A stretch of 64,000 nt of DNA from Fictibacillus sp. FJAT-27399 (GCF_001510655.1 NZ_LMVC01000002.1:966379-1030378); one strand, 5' to 3'; positions 17,299 to 26,920 are shown, counted from the stretch's first letter. Numbers and translations are program-made. The notes: generated from the sequence alone by a model not told the origin.

Positions 17299-18576
17299 AT
17301 GAAGTTCAATTTGTTTGGAGACACGGACAGAACGAAAGAATTGCTGCTATTGCTTGTGGTAGGAGGGCTTTTTGCATTGAGTACGGCTCTGTCTAATACG
17401 TTTGTTAACATTTATTTATGGAAGCAATCTGGTGAGCTGAAGGATATCGCTCTGTATAATTTATCGATTGTGTGCATTCAGCCTGTTGCTTTTTTTATTG
17501 CAGGTAAGCTGACAAAAAAAATTGACAGGGTTATTGTACTGCGGATTGGTGTCATCATATTATCGCTTTTTTATTTGTATGTGCTTTTCCTCGGGAAGCA
17601 GGCGAGTGAGTATCTGCTCATTCTTGGCGGACTGCTCGGAGCTGGGCTTGGATTTTATTGGCTCGCTTTTAACGTGCTGACCTTTGAAGTGACAGAACCT
17701 GATACAAGGGATAACTTTAACGGCTACCTTGGGGTGCTAACTTCCTTGTCCGGTATGGTCGGTCCGATTAGCTCCGGATTCTTAATCTCGCAGCTGGATA
17801 AGTTTACTGGCTACCGCATCATCTTCAGCGTTTCATTGGTTTTATTTTTCAGTGCGGTTATCATCAGTTTTTTCTTAAGCAGACAGAAGGCCGAGGGGAA
17901 GTTTTTTGTCTGGAAGATCCTTAAGTCGAGAGAAACCAACTTAAATTGGGGCCGAATCCTAAATGCCCATTTTTTTCAGGGATTCAGGGAAGGGACGTTC
18001 ATTTTTTTGATCGTCATATGGGTATACATTATTTCAGACAGTGAATTTGCGCTTGGAACATTTGGGCTTGTTCAATCTGCCGTTTCTTTTGTTGGTTATT
18101 TTATCGTCTCCCGGATGATGACCAGAGATAGAAGGAAGAAATCCATCTTTGTCGGAGGATTGATCCTATTCCTTTCTCCGTTCCTCTTTCTGCTTCAAGT
18201 CACGTTTCCGCTGCTTCTCTTTTATGGTGTGGTCATTTCCATCGCCTATCCGCTGCTGCTCGTTCCGTATGTTTCCCTGACATATGATGTGATTGGACGC
18301 TCGGATAACGCTGGGCCGATGAGGGTCGAATATATTGTCGTGAGGGAATTGTATTTAAATGCAGGACGGATTCTTTCTATTGTTATTTTGCTTATAACGA
18401 TCACTTACTTTAATGGAGACTACAGTATTCCGGTGCTGCTGCCTGTACTGGGAGCCGGTCACTTTATCATTTATTTTTGTGTAAGATCAATTCGGTTTGC
18501 TACCCTTCAAAAATCTGAGATCATGTCGAACTATTCACAGAACAATTCAGACAAGGAAGATGGAACTAGGGTATGA
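17299..18576 (+). CDS. yqgE: MFS-type transporter YqgE
   Basis: This is a 425-residue major facilitator protein with about 12 hydrophobic helices and a central cytosolic loop (KAEGKFFVWKILKSRE, near residue 200). The substrate is unknown. The start is set at 17299 by the AAAGGGGCGAG site; upstream codons lack membrane character. The arrangement sodA-yqgE-pbpA is the same as in B. subtilis, where the corresponding gene is also uncharacterised. It ends with a hydrophilic Asn/Asp-rich tail. Confidence 0.88.
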   Translation: MKFNLFGDTDRTKELLLLLVVGGLFALSTALSNTFVNIYLWKQSGELKDIALYNLSIVCIQPVAFFIAGKLTKKIDRVIVLRIGVIILSLFYLYVLFLGKQASEYLLILGGLLGAGLGFYWLAFNVLTFEVTEPDTRDNFNGYLGVLTSLSGMVGPISSGFLISQLDKFTGYRIIFSVSLVLFFSAVIISFFLSRQKAEGKFFVWKILKSRETNLNWGRILNAHFFQGFREGTFIFLIVIWVYIISDSEFALGTFGLVQSAVSFVGYFIVSRMMTRDRRKKSIFVGGLILFLSPFLFLLQVTFPLLLFYGVVISIAYPLLLVPYVSLTYDVIGRSDNAGPMRVEYIVVRELYLNAGRILSIVILLITITYFNGDYSIPVLLPVLGAGHFIIYFCVRSIRFATLQKSEIMSNYSQNNSDKEDGTRV

Positions 18577-18594
18577 CATTTTTCTTTCGGAAAC

Positions 18595-18630
18595 ATTGAT
18601 TTACTGTTAAAATTATTTTAGTAAATCAAT
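18595..18630. repeat. 11-bp perfect inverted repeat upstream of pbpA
   Basis: ATTGATTTACT (18595-18605) and AGTAAATCAAT (18620-18630) are exact complements around a 14-nt AT-only centre but for one G. There is no T-run, so an operator is as likely as a weak terminator. A TTTGTCGAA Spo0A-box match begins at 18630. Confidence 0.6.
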
Positions 18631-18689
18631 TTGTCGAAAATGGAAAAATAGTATCGAACTATTTCCATACATAAGTAAGGGTGGAATGA

Positions 18690-20702
18690 ATGACTAAAGA
18701 AAAAAAGAAAAAGAATCATGTACCGGTTCGTCTGAATGCGTTGTTTCTGGCTGTTTTTTTCCTTTTTTCAGTTTTGATCTTCAGATTGGGCTATGTTCAG
18801 ATCGTACAAGGTGAAGAATATCACAGGTCCGCTGATAAAAAGGAAAATGTGACTGCAAGGCTGGATGCTCCGAGAGGGAAAATGTTCGACACACAGGATC
18901 GAGTGGTGGTTGACAACAAGCCGCTTTATTCCATCACGTATACCCGCACTCAGAAGACGAGTGCAGAGGACCGCCAGGCGATCGCCAAAAAATTGGCGGG
19001 CTATATTCAGAAAGATACAAAAAGCGTAACAGAACGGGATAAGAAAGATTATTTTATCTTTTTAAATAAAAAAGAAGTAGAAAGCAGGATCAGCCTGAAA
19101 GAGAAAAAAGGCCTGAGCGATGATGCTTATTACAATCTTATGCTTGATCGGATCACTAAGAAGGATCTGAAAAGTTTTACTCCTCATCAAATTGAGGTAT
19201 TGGCCATCAAACGGGAGATGGACAGAGGATATGCCCTGACACCTCAGCGAATTAAGATTGGTGCAACTCAAAAAGAGATTGCAGCCATAAGTGAGCATTT
19301 GGCTGAATTGCCGGGAGTAGATATAAAGCCTGATGCGAAAAGGGATTATCCTTATGGTGACACGTTCAAGGCACTGTTCGGGCAAGTAAAACAGATCCCG
19401 CAGAGTAAGATGGATTATTATGTTTCACGGGGAAATGAACGCAATGATCTAGTGGGAACCAGTTTCCTTGAACAGCAGTATGAGTCACTGCTTAGAGGAC
19501 AAAAATCGAAAATGGAGTTTGTGACCGATAAATCGGGCAATCCGGTTGGTGATCCGGTAGAGGTTGATGGATCCAGGGGCAAAGACCTCATACTCACCGT
19601 GAACATGCAGCTTCAGCAAAAAGTGGAACAAATTATTGAAAAAGAACTAAAACAAGCCAAGTCTGGAGGCTCCGCTTACGCGAACCGCGATTTGACGTCT
19701 GCTTATGTCGTCATGCTCAATCCGGAAAACGGAGAAGTCCTTTCTATGGCAGGTAAGGAATATGATAAGAAAACAGGAAAATATAAGAATGCTCCATTTG
19801 GAACGGTTTATAATTCATTTGCCATGGGTTCTGCCGTTAAAGGAGCAACAGTGCTTACCGGTTTGCAGCAAGGCGCGATCACGCCGAACACGCATTTTTA
19901 CGATGCGCCCCTAACGTTTGGCGATGGCAGAAAGATGAAATCGCATGAAAGCTTGGGCAGTATTGGCCCTGTTAAAGCGCTGGAAGCTTCCTCGAACGTT
20001 TATATGTGGAATATCGCCATGAAGCTTGCCGGCTATGACTATTCCCATAAGCGTTACATTGACCGCCATGTCGACCAGGCTTTTAAAACCTTAAGAGATT
20101 CTTACAGCCAGTTTGGTCTTGGTGTGCCGACCGGAATCGATCTGCCGTCCGAAGCGACTGGTTATAATACAGGGGTCAGTCACCAATTGGCACAGGCGAT
20201 GTTTTTTGCGATCGGACAATTTGATACGTATACGCCTCTGCAGATGGCTCAGTATGTCTCAACCATTGCAAACAATGGATACCGCATGCAGCCACATCTG
20301 CTGAAGGAAGTGCGCGAGCCATCTGTTCAGCCTGGCAAAATGGGTAAACTCGTCTATAAGTTTGAACCGAATGTTATGAACAAGATTGAAATGAAGCAGG
20401 AATATCTTGATGTTGTCCACCAGGGGTTCCGCCAGGTTATGGTCGGAAGCAAGGGGACTGCCGCAGCTTATTTTAAACATAAGAGTTATAATCCCGCCGG
20501 CAAAACCGGGACGGCTGAGGTGGACAAGAAATCCCGCTTAAACAATAAAACATTAATTGGTTATGCTCCTTATGACCATCCTGAAGTGGCTTTTGCCGTT
20601 GTTGTGCCGAATATTCGCGAAGGCTCACTCAACAATGAGATCGGTGCGGCGGCACTTGATGAGTACTTTAAGTTAAAGAAAGACGGAAATAAGAAAAATT
20701 AA
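18690..20702 (+). CDS. pbpA: Class B penicillin-binding protein (PBP2 type)
   Basis: This is a 670-residue peptidoglycan transpeptidase with an N-terminal membrane anchor (residues 16-38), an extracellular dimerisation domain and a C-terminal transpeptidase. The active-site motifs are S381-A-V-K384 (acyl-serine), S434-S-N436 and K605-T-G. The dimerisation domain motif RGKMFD (about residues 69-74) is present. By position (after yqgE, before pst) it is the B. subtilis pbpA orthologue, which takes part in rod-shape lateral wall synthesis. A GTAAGGGTGG site precedes the ATG. Confidence 0.94.
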   Translation: MTKEKKKKNHVPVRLNALFLAVFFLFSVLIFRLGYVQIVQGEEYHRSADKKENVTARLDAPRGKMFDTQDRVVVDNKPLYSITYTRTQKTSAEDRQAIAKKLAGYIQKDTKSVTERDKKDYFIFLNKKEVESRISLKEKKGLSDDAYYNLMLDRITKKDLKSFTPHQIEVLAIKREMDRGYALTPQRIKIGATQKEIAAISEHLAELPGVDIKPDAKRDYPYGDTFKALFGQVKQIPQSKMDYYVSRGNERNDLVGTSFLEQQYESLLRGQKSKMEFVTDKSGNPVGDPVEVDGSRGKDLILTVNMQLQQKVEQIIEKELKQAKSGGSAYANRDLTSAYVVMLNPENGEVLSMAGKEYDKKTGKYKNAPFGTVYNSFAMGSAVKGATVLTGLQQGAITPNTHFYDAPLTFGDGRKMKSHESLGSIGPVKALEASSNVYMWNIAMKLAGYDYSHKRYIDRHVDQAFKTLRDSYSQFGLGVPTGIDLPSEATGYNTGVSHQLAQAMFFAIGQFDTYTPLQMAQYVSTIANNGYRMQPHLLKEVREPSVQPGKMGKLVYKFEPNVMNKIEMKQEYLDVVHQGFRQVMVGSKGTAAAYFKHKSYNPAGKTGTAEVDKKSRLNNKTLIGYAPYDHPEVAFAVVVPNIREGSLNNEIGAAALDEYFKLKKDGNKKN

Positions 20703-20718
20703 CTAGATATGATGATAA

Positions 20719-20748
20719 AAAACGCGTCCTTTGGGCGTGTTTTTTTAT
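20719..20748 (+). terminator. pbpA terminator
   Basis: A 9-bp stem AACGCGTCC/GGGCGTGTT (two G-T pairs) with a 3-nt loop is followed by a T-run. Confidence 0.85.
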
Positions 20749-20799
20749 TGTGCATAAATTATTCTAGTTAGAAAAACATAGTACTGTAGTCTCGCTTTA

Positions 20800-20853
20800 T
20801 TTACAATCTCTTTACATTCCGTTCAAACAGCGTTAATAATCGTCGCTTATTCT
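20800..20853 (+). promoter_or_regulatory. PhoP box and promoter of the pst operon
   Basis: Four hexamers, TTTACA (20800), TTTACA (20811), TTCAAA (20822) and TTAATA (20833), are spaced at exactly 11 bp. This is the direct-repeat pattern bound by PhoP~P dimers. A -10 like TATTCT lies at 20848-20853 and no good -35 is present, as expected for a PhoP-activated promoter. Induction under phosphate starvation is predicted. Confidence 0.85.
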
Positions 20854-20893
20854 AGAAATGTAAAGTGATTAACAGAACTTGTTGGGGGTGTGC

Positions 20894-20934
20894 GATAGAG
20901 ACAAGGAACACATAGAAGAAGCTAAATCTCTATC
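20894..20934 (+). other. Stem in the pstS leader
   Basis: GATAGAGA (20894-20901) pairs perfectly with TCTCTATC (20927-20934) in the 5' untranslated region of pstS, about 45 nt before the start codon. It may stabilise the mRNA. No known riboswitch fold is recognised. Confidence 0.4.
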
Positions 20935-20978
20935 AAATCAAAAAATCTTTTTAAAACCATTCTAGGGGGACCTAAAAC

Positions 20979-21884
20979 ATGAAGAAAATGAAATCAGCTT
21001 ACCTTTTAGCAGTACTCGCTATGCTCCTCGTGTTCGCTACAGCATGTGGAAACAAAAACAATGAAGGTGCATCAACAGATGGCGGCAAAAAAGCATCAGG
21101 CTCTATCGTTATCTCCGGATCAAGTGCAATGCAGCCGCTCGTTGCAGCAGCAGCAGAACAATTTAAACAAGATAACCCTGACGCTGATATTCAAGTACAA
21201 GCAGGCGGAAGCGGAACTGGCTTGAGCCAAGTATCTGAAGGCGCTGTAAAGATCGGTAACTCTGATGTTTTCGCTGAAGAAAAAGAAGGGATCCCAGCTG
21301 ACAAGCTTAAAGATCACCAAGTTGCAGTAGTCGGGATGTCTGCAGCAGTTAACCCTGAAGTAGGCATTAAAGATATTTCTAAAAAAGACCTAATCAAAGT
21401 ATTCACAGGAAAAGTTAAAAACTGGAAAGAGCTTGGCGGAAAAGACCAAAAGATCGCTTTAATCAACCGTCCTGATTCTTCTGGAACTCGTGCTACATTC
21501 GTAAAATACGGTCTTGACGGCAACACACCTGTTGAAGGTGCAGCTACAGAAGATTCTTCTAATACAGTTCAAAAGCTAATCAAAGAAACTCCTGGTGCAG
21601 TCGGATACCTTGCTTTCTCTTACTTCACAGATAACAGCGGTGTGACACCACTTAGCATTGACGGAGTTAAGCCAACTGATGAAAATGTACAAACAGGTAA
21701 ATTCCCAATCTGGGCTTATGAGCACTCTTATACTAAAGGAGAGCCAAAAGGCTTGGAAAAACAGTTCCTTGATTATTTAATGAGCGATGACATTCAAAAT
21801 AAACTTGTTCCTGATCAAGGATACATCCCTGCAAGCAAAATGAAAGTTAAACGTGATGCCGAAGGGAAAGTTACGAAAAAGTAA
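20979..21884 (+). CDS. pstS: Phosphate ABC transporter substrate-binding lipoprotein
   Basis: This is a 301-residue phosphate-binding lipoprotein. The signal peptide ends in the lipobox ATAC at Cys23. The mature protein has GSSAMQPLV, AGGSGTGLSQV, IGNSDVFAEE and NRPDSSGTRATFVKYGL, which together form the phosphate pocket of the PstS family. AGGGGGA precedes the ATG. It heads a six-gene operon and is followed by a strong stem-loop, which usually leaves pstS as the most abundant transcript segment. Confidence 0.95.
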   Translation: MKKMKSAYLLAVLAMLLVFATACGNKNNEGASTDGGKKASGSIVISGSSAMQPLVAAAAEQFKQDNPDADIQVQAGGSGTGLSQVSEGAVKIGNSDVFAEEKEGIPADKLKDHQVAVVGMSAAVNPEVGIKDISKKDLIKVFTGKVKNWKELGGKDQKIALINRPDSSGTRATFVKYGLDGNTPVEGAATEDSSNTVQKLIKETPGAVGYLAFSYFTDNSGVTPLSIDGVKPTDENVQTGKFPIWAYEHSYTKGEPKGLEKQFLDYLMSDDIQNKLVPDQGYIPASKMKVKRDAEGKVTKK

Positions 21885-21912
21885 CCATAAAGAAAGTTAA
21901 GAAGGCCTAAAT

Positions 21913-21950
21913 CAGGGTAAGTATCCATATTGAATTGGATATTTACCCTG
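21913..21950 (+). terminator. Stem-loop between pstS and pstC (attenuator or processing site)
   Basis: CAGGGTAA/TTACCCTG plus an inner TATCC/GGATA makes a strong hairpin without a T-run. It probably protects the upstream pstS message or reduces read-through into pstC. Confidence 0.65.
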
Positions 21951-21976
21951 TTAGGGCGTTTTGGGGAGGTACGAAA

Positions 21977-22903
21977 ATGGATAATAAGACAATGACAGCC
22001 AGTCAAAGGCTGCTGAAAAAATCAAACAAGTCTGCACTTCAAATGGAAATGCGGGGGAAGTCCATAGTGTTAATCAGTGCGCTGATCATTATAAGTGCCA
22101 CGATTGCTATTACGATTTTCCTAGGTACTAAAGGATTACAAGCCTTTTTTAATAACGGGGTAAGTATTTATGAATTTTTAACCAGCACGAACTGGAATCC
22201 AACCAACGCAGAGAGTCCAGCCTATGGTGCCCTGCCATTCATAATCGGTTCTTTTGCTGTTACCATCCTATCTGCTTTAATTGCAGCACCTCTTGGTATT
22301 GGCGGTGCAATCTTTATGACGGAAATTGCGCCTTCCTGGGGAAAAAAGATTCTCCAGCCGGTTATTGAATTGCTTGTTGGTATTCCATCTGTTGTTTATG
22401 GATTCATCGGCCTTTCCGTTCTTGTTCCGTTCCTCCGCGATACAGTGGGCGGACAAGGATTCAGTTTGCTCGCAGGTATGATTGTCCTTTCCATTATGAT
22501 TCTCCCTACAGTAACAAGTATCGCTACAGATGCGATGAGCTCGTTGCCAAAGGGGCTAAGGGAATCTTCTTACGCGATCGGTGCGACACGTTGGCAAACC
22601 ATTTGGAGAGTACTGATTCCTGCGGCTATGCCCACACTTTTAACCGCTGTTGTTCTTGGGATGGCTCGTGCGTTCGGTGAAGCACTTGCTGTTCAGATGG
22701 TCATCGGAAACGTTCGTACACTTCCATCTGCGATCACTGATCCATCAGCTACATTAACGACCATCATTACGTTGAACATGGGGCACACGACCTTTGGTAG
22801 CGTGGAAAATAATGTTCTTTGGTCGCTTGCGCTTATTCTTTTAGCGATGTCCTTTATCTTTATCATCTTAATTCGTTATCTTTCTTCAAGGAGGCAGTTC
22901 TAA
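21977..22903 (+). CDS. pstC: Phosphate ABC transporter permease PstC
   Basis: This is a 308-residue permease with about six helices and the binding-protein-dependent transport motif (SSYAIGATRWQTIWRVLIPAA, near residues 205-225). The start at 21977 is given by GGGGAGG; an in-frame ATG at 21935 lies in the stem-loop and is rejected. Its stop codon overlaps the pstA start (TAATG). Confidence 0.94.
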   Translation: MDNKTMTASQRLLKKSNKSALQMEMRGKSIVLISALIIISATIAITIFLGTKGLQAFFNNGVSIYEFLTSTNWNPTNAESPAYGALPFIIGSFAVTILSALIAAPLGIGGAIFMTEIAPSWGKKILQPVIELLVGIPSVVYGFIGLSVLVPFLRDTVGGQGFSLLAGMIVLSIMILPTVTSIATDAMSSLPKGLRESSYAIGATRWQTIWRVLIPAAMPTLLTAVVLGMARAFGEALAVQMVIGNVRTLPSAITDPSATLTTIITLNMGHTTFGSVENNVLWSLALILLAMSFIFIILIRYLSSRRQF

Positions 22904-23790
22904 TGAACAGCAAAGTTACAGACCGCATTGCTACTTTTATTTTTTACTTGATCGCAGCAACGATCGTTACTGTTCTAGTCGGACTGCTCGGATATATTAT
23001 TTTTCATGGTTTTTCAAAGCTTAACCTTGAATTTTTAACCTCACCATCAAGCTCCTTCAGAGCAGGCGGAGGTATTGGGAACCAGCTTTTTAACTCTTTC
23101 TATATTCTCTTCCTAACCATGGTGTTCACGATTCCGCTTGGACTTGGAGGCGGAATTTACATGGCAGAATATGCACGTCCAGGGAAGCTGACAAATGCGA
23201 TCAGAACATGTATTGAAGTATTGGCTTCATTGCCATCGATTGTCATCGGTATGTTTGGATTATTAATGTTCGTTAATCTTACTGGCTGGGGATATTCAAT
23301 CCTCGGCGGCGCACTGGCACTTACAGTGTTTAATCTTCCTGTTATGGTAAGGGTTTGTGAAGATGCCCTCCGTACGGTTCAAAGAGACCAAAAAGAAGCT
23401 AGTCTTGCTCTCGGAATCACACACTGGCACACGATCAAAACGGTCCTGCTTCCGGCAGCATTTCCAAGCATTCTAACTGGAGCGATTCTTGCATCAGGCC
23501 GTGTGTTCGGTGAAGCTGCAGCATTGCTCTTTACGGCAGGACTTACAACGCCAACGCTTGATTTCGCAAACTGGAATCCGTTTGATTCGACTTCTCCTCT
23601 TAACGTGTTCCGTCCGGCAGAAACACTTGCGGTGCATATTTGGGCGGTTAACACACAAGGGTTAATTCCAGATGTGCGCGAAGTGGCAGACGGATCCTCA
23701 GCAGTTCTGATTATCTCTGTATTGATCTTTAACTTGCTGGCCCGCTGGATCGGCAGTGTGGTTCACAGAAAGATAACAGCTTCTAAATAA
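22903..23790 (+). CDS. pstA: Phosphate ABC transporter permease PstA
   Basis: This is a 295-residue permease, the partner of PstC, with six helices and the EAA-type loop [20 protein letters not shown]. The ATG at 22903 overlaps the pstC stop by one base and follows AAGGAGG, which gives translational coupling. The reading frame is open upstream but overlaps pstC deeply, so a longer start is not credible. Confidence 0.94.
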   Translation: MNSKVTDRIATFIFYLIAATIVTVLVGLLGYIIFHGFSKLNLEFLTSPSSSFRAGGGIGNQLFNSFYILFLTMVFTIPLGLGGGIYMAEYARPGKLTNAIRTCIEVLASLPSIVIGMFGLLMFVNLTGWGYSILGGALALTVFNLPVMVRVCEDALRTVQRDQKEASLALGITHWHTIKTVLLPAAFPSILTGAILASGRVFGEAAALLFTAGLTTPTLDFANWNPFDSTSPLNVFRPAETLAVHIWAVNTQGLIPDVREVADGSSAVLIISVLIFNLLARWIGSVVHRKITASK

Positions 23791-23813
23791 CTTTAGAATA
23801 TAGGTGGGGTAAC

Positions 23814-24632
23814 ATGAAAACTGTGATGGAAAAAAAAGAGACAAAACCATTAACTGAACAACCGAATAAAGAGAATAATCCGGTTGCTTTAAATATCGAA
23901 AACTTGAATATTTATTACGGTGACAACCATGCGGTAAAAGAGGTCAATTTTTCAATCGAGAAGAACGGTGTGACAGCGTTGATCGGTCCGTCAGGCTGCG
24001 GAAAATCAACCTTCCTTCGTTCCATTAACCGTATGAATGACCTGATTCCCGGGGCACGAAGCACAGGTGGAATCATCTACGACGATGTTAATCTGATCGG
24101 CGATGACATAAATGTTGTCGCTCTTCGGAAAGAAATCGGCATGGTGTTTCAAAAGCCCAATCCATTTCCTAAGTCTATCTACAATAATATTACGCATGCT
24201 TTGAAGTTCAACGGAATCCGTTCGAGAAAGAAGCTTGATGAAATTGTGGAAGAAAGCCTTCGGAAGGCCGCTTTGTGGGATGAAGTTAAAGACAGGCTTC
24301 ATGAGTCGGCTTTATCATTGTCTGGCGGGCAGCAGCAGCGCCTTTGTATTGCCAGAACCCTGGCCATGAAACCGAACATCCTTCTCCTTGATGAGCCTGC
24401 GTCTGCATTGGATCCTATTTCTAATGCTAAGGTTGAAGACCTGATCATAGAGCTGAAAAAGGATTATACCATTGTAATTGTGACGCATAACATGCATCAG
24501 GCTTCACGTATTTCAGATAAGACCGCTTTCTTCTTAAATGGAGTGCTGGTTGAATTTGATAAGACAGATAAGATCTTTACGAATCCATCAAAAAAGGATA
24601 CAGAAGACTATATTACAGGCCGCTTCGGATAA
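23814..24632 (+). CDS. pstB: Phosphate ABC transporter ATP-binding protein (first copy)
   Basis: This is a 272-residue ABC ATPase. Walker A is GPSGCGKST, the signature is LSGGQQQRL, Walker B is [13 protein letters not shown], and the switch is THNMHQA. An extra N-terminal extension of about 25 polar residues precedes the nucleotide-binding fold. It corresponds to the B. subtilis pstBA position. Having two tandem pstB genes is typical of Bacillus. Confidence 0.94.
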   Translation: MKTVMEKKETKPLTEQPNKENNPVALNIENLNIYYGDNHAVKEVNFSIEKNGVTALIGPSGCGKSTFLRSINRMNDLIPGARSTGGIIYDDVNLIGDDINVVALRKEIGMVFQKPNPFPKSIYNNITHALKFNGIRSRKKLDEIVEESLRKAALWDEVKDRLHESALSLSGGQQQRLCIARTLAMKPNILLLDEPASALDPISNAKVEDLIIELKKDYTIVIVTHNMHQASRISDKTAFFLNGVLVEFDKTDKIFTNPSKKDTEDYITGRFG

Positions 24633-24643
24633 GGGGGATAATG

Positions 24644-25423
24644 ATGGGACAAGCAGTATTGGCAGCAGAGAAAATGGTTTTTGATATCAAGAATTTAAAT
24701 TTGTGGTACGGAAAAAATCTGGCACTGAAAGATATTGATTTTACGATTTACAATAATGAGATAACAGCAATCATCGGACCATCGGGATGCGGGAAATCAA
24801 CGTTTATCAAAACGTTGAACCTAATGATCCAGAATATCCCGGGAGTCAGGATGTCCGGTGAAATTAATTACGGCCATCATAACTTAATTAATGGAAAGGT
24901 GGACCTTGTCGATTTGAGAAAAAAAGTCGGTATGGTGTTCCAGAAAGCCAATCCTTTTCCAAAGTCAATCTATGAAAATGTAGCCTACGGACCCAAAATT
25001 CATGGGGTAAAGAAAAAAGGGAAACTGGATGAGATTGTAGAACGTTCATTAAGAGATGTGTTTTTGTGGGATGAAGTGAAGGACCGGCTAAATACATCTG
25101 CTTTAGGCTTGTCAGGAGGCCAGCAGCAGCGGTTATGTATTGCCAGAGCCATTGCCACCAAGCCGGATGTCATTTTGATGGATGAACCAACATCTGCACT
25201 CGATCCGATCTCAACTATAAAAATCGAGGAACTCGCTCTTGAGCTGAAAAAAAACTATTCCATTGTTATGGTTACCCATAACATGCAGCAGGCGGCAAGG
25301 GTTTCTGACCGTACGGCATTCTTCTTGATGGGTGAACTGATTGAATACGATCTGACGAGCAAAATCTTTTCCGCTCCTTCAGATAAACGGACAGAGGACT
25401 ATGTGACCGGACGTTTTGGATAA
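24644..25423 (+). CDS. pstB: Phosphate ABC transporter ATP-binding protein (second copy)
   Basis: This is an ABC ATPase of about 259 residues and a close paralogue of the preceding gene, which it follows by only a few bases. Walker A is GPSGCGKST, the signature is LSGGQQQRL, Walker B is [13 protein letters not shown] and the switch is THNMQQA. Two ATG codons are adjacent at 24641 and 24644; the second is better spaced from the GGGGG site. It corresponds to pstBB. Confidence 0.93.
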   Translation: MGQAVLAAEKMVFDIKNLNLWYGKNLALKDIDFTIYNNEITAIIGPSGCGKSTFIKTLNLMIQNIPGVRMSGEINYGHHNLINGKVDLVDLRKKVGMVFQKANPFPKSIYENVAYGPKIHGVKKKGKLDEIVERSLRDVFLWDEVKDRLNTSALGLSGGQQQRLCIARAIATKPDVILMDEPTSALDPISTIKIEELALELKKNYSIVMVTHNMQQAARVSDRTAFFLMGELIEYDLTSKIFSAPSDKRTEDYVTGRFG

Positions 25424-25444
25424 TAAGAAGAGGAGTGACGAAAA

Positions 25445-26104
25445 ATGGTGGTACGTGAAAACTTTCAGATCCAATTGAATGAACTTAAAGAAATGCTCGT
25501 TGAAATCGGTGAATTAACAGAGTACGCATTAAAAGAATCCATGGAAGCGTTAAAGGAACAAAATGTGGATAAAGCTCTTGAGGTAATTGAAAATGACCAG
25601 CGGATCAACCAGCTCGAAGATGAGATCAATGACGCAGCAATCCTCCTTATCGCCAAGCAGGCACCAGTGGCTTCAGATCTGCGCAGAATCATTGCCGCGA
25701 TTAAGATCTCTTCCGATGTGGAGCGCATGGCTGATTTTGCCGTCAATATCGCAAAATCAACGATTCGAATCGGTGAAAAACCACTGATCAAACCACTCGT
25801 AGATCTTCCGAGGATGGCTGATATCGCGATCGGCATGCTCTCTGATTCCATCAGAGCATATGTTGACGAAGATATAGTACTGGCGAAAAACCTTGCTGAT
25901 ACCGACGATTCCGTCGATGAACTGTATGGAAAGATTATTCAGGAGCTGTTAGAGCTGATGACCCAGCATCCAGATTCTCTCGCTCAGATCACCCAGCTGT
26001 CTTTCGTATGCCGCTATATTGAAAGAACGGCAGACCATGCGACGAATATCGCTGAAAACATTTTATATCTCGTAAAGGGCAAACGCTACGGCTTAAATGA
26101 ATAG
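25445..26104 (+). CDS. phoU: Phosphate transport system regulator PhoU
   Basis: This is a 219-residue all-helical protein with two PhoU repeats, each carrying the D/E-rich metal-binding motifs (DVERMADFAVNIAKS near residue 97, and YIERTADHATNIAENI near residue 202). PhoU dampens Pst transport and the phosphate two-component signal. An AGAGGAGTG site lies before the ATG. It is the last gene of the pst operon. The B. subtilis 168 pst operon lacks it, so this is a difference from that model. Confidence 0.94.
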   Translation: MVVRENFQIQLNELKEMLVEIGELTEYALKESMEALKEQNVDKALEVIENDQRINQLEDEINDAAILLIAKQAPVASDLRRIIAAIKISSDVERMADFAVNIAKSTIRIGEKPLIKPLVDLPRMADIAIGMLSDSIRAYVDEDIVLAKNLADTDDSVDELYGKIIQELLELMTQHPDSLAQITQLSFVCRYIERTADHATNIAENILYLVKGKRYGLNE

Positions 26105-26112
26105 CACAACAG

Positions 26113-26150
26113 AAAGGGAGTCAGCAGTTAAGCTGGCCCCCCTTTTTTTT
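26113..26150. terminator. Terminator of the pst-phoU operon
   Basis: The stem AGGGAGTCAGC/GCTGGCCCCCT has one mismatch and is followed by eight T. It separates the convergent phoU and yqzC. Confidence 0.88.
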
Positions 26151-26168
26151 ATTTTGTTAATGAGTGTA

Positions 26169-26630
26169 TTAGGTGAGGGTGTCAGCAAGCTTTTTGAAAT
26201 TCATCTTGCTGTTCACCTTATAACTTCCAAACCGGACTTCCCCTTCAAGCTTATGGCTGCGGAGATATTTAAGGAACGATTTTCCGTCCTTGATGATCTT
26301 CTCTTTTTCAAGGAAGTCACAAACCTCTCCTGTGCTCATTCCTCTTGAAACGTGCAAAGTAGTGTTGTAGACTACTTTTTCTGCAGGTTTCGCCTCAGTA
26401 GCAGGCTCACTCGCTTTTGGAGCGGCAGCTGCCCGGCTTGCTTTGAGGGTTTGAAGTTCTTCGGTGGTAATAGCCGTCATATTTTTGGAGTGTAGATAGG
26501 TATTTACTGTATTGTCATTTAATTCGGCTTCTTTCTCCGGAGGAGCCTGTGTAAAGTAAACTCCTGCAATTAATCCTGTAGCCAGGATCATCCCGGCTGA
26601 GAAACCTCTTAATGTATTATTTGTCATCAT
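26169..26630 (-). CDS. yqzC: YqzC-like anchored protein with MltG/YceG-like fold
   Basis: This is a 153-residue protein with an N-terminal signal anchor (residues 8-27), an Ala/Glu-rich spacer (residues 30-85), and a small C-terminal domain (about 88-153, LHVSRGMSTGEVCDFLEKE..GSYKVNSKMNFKKLADTL). That domain resembles the LysM-like N-terminal part of MltG/YceG. It lacks the catalytic part of MltG, so a lytic transglycosylase label would be wrong. It follows yqzD on the minus strand, as in B. subtilis. Confidence 0.8.
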   Translation of the reverse strand: MMTNNTLRGFSAGMILATGLIAGVYFTQAPPEKEAELNDNTVNTYLHSKNMTAITTEELQTLKASRAAAAPKASEPATEAKPAEKVVYNTTLHVSRGMSTGEVCDFLEKEKIIKDGKSFLKYLRSHKLEGEVRFGSYKVNSKMNFKKLADTLT

Positions 26631-26648
26631 GAATCCCTCGTAATTAAT

Positions 26649-26843
26649 TTATTTAGCTTTCTCGTTGATCATCATTTCATCTTCAAGCACTTTAAGCTTT
26701 TTCCTTACTTGATACATTTCTTTCATTAATTGAATCGAAAAGTTTTCAAGCTGTACTTCCAGGTTATTGCTTTTGTCCTTGCGGAACGAGATGACGAGTA
26801 AAATGATTCCTAATGCCAATAGGGAAAAAATGATAATTTCCAT
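26649..26843 (-). CDS. yqzD: YqzD-like small membrane protein
   Basis: This is a 64-residue protein with one N-terminal transmembrane helix (residues 3-20) and a C-terminal charged coiled-coil-like helix (VQLENFSIQLMKEMYQVRKKLKVLEDEM). A good AAGAGGAGGATACA site precedes the ATG. It lies 18 nt before yqzC and is surely cotranscribed. It is shorter than the B. subtilis protein of that name; the symbol rests on position. The function is unknown. Confidence 0.7.
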   Translation of the reverse strand: MEIIIFSLLALGIILLVISFRKDKSNNLEVQLENFSIQLMKEMYQVRKKLKVLEDEMMINEKAK

Positions 26844-26920
26844 TGTATCCTCCTCTTATAAAAACATACCACTTATTTTTATACCATAGTATTCATGTGA
26901 AGAGTAGATTTTTCGCCAAA

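Noticed and set aside
26169-26630. Endolytic transglycosylase MltG
   Set aside because: Only the small LysM-like N-terminal part is similar; the catalytic domain with its conserved Glu is missing.
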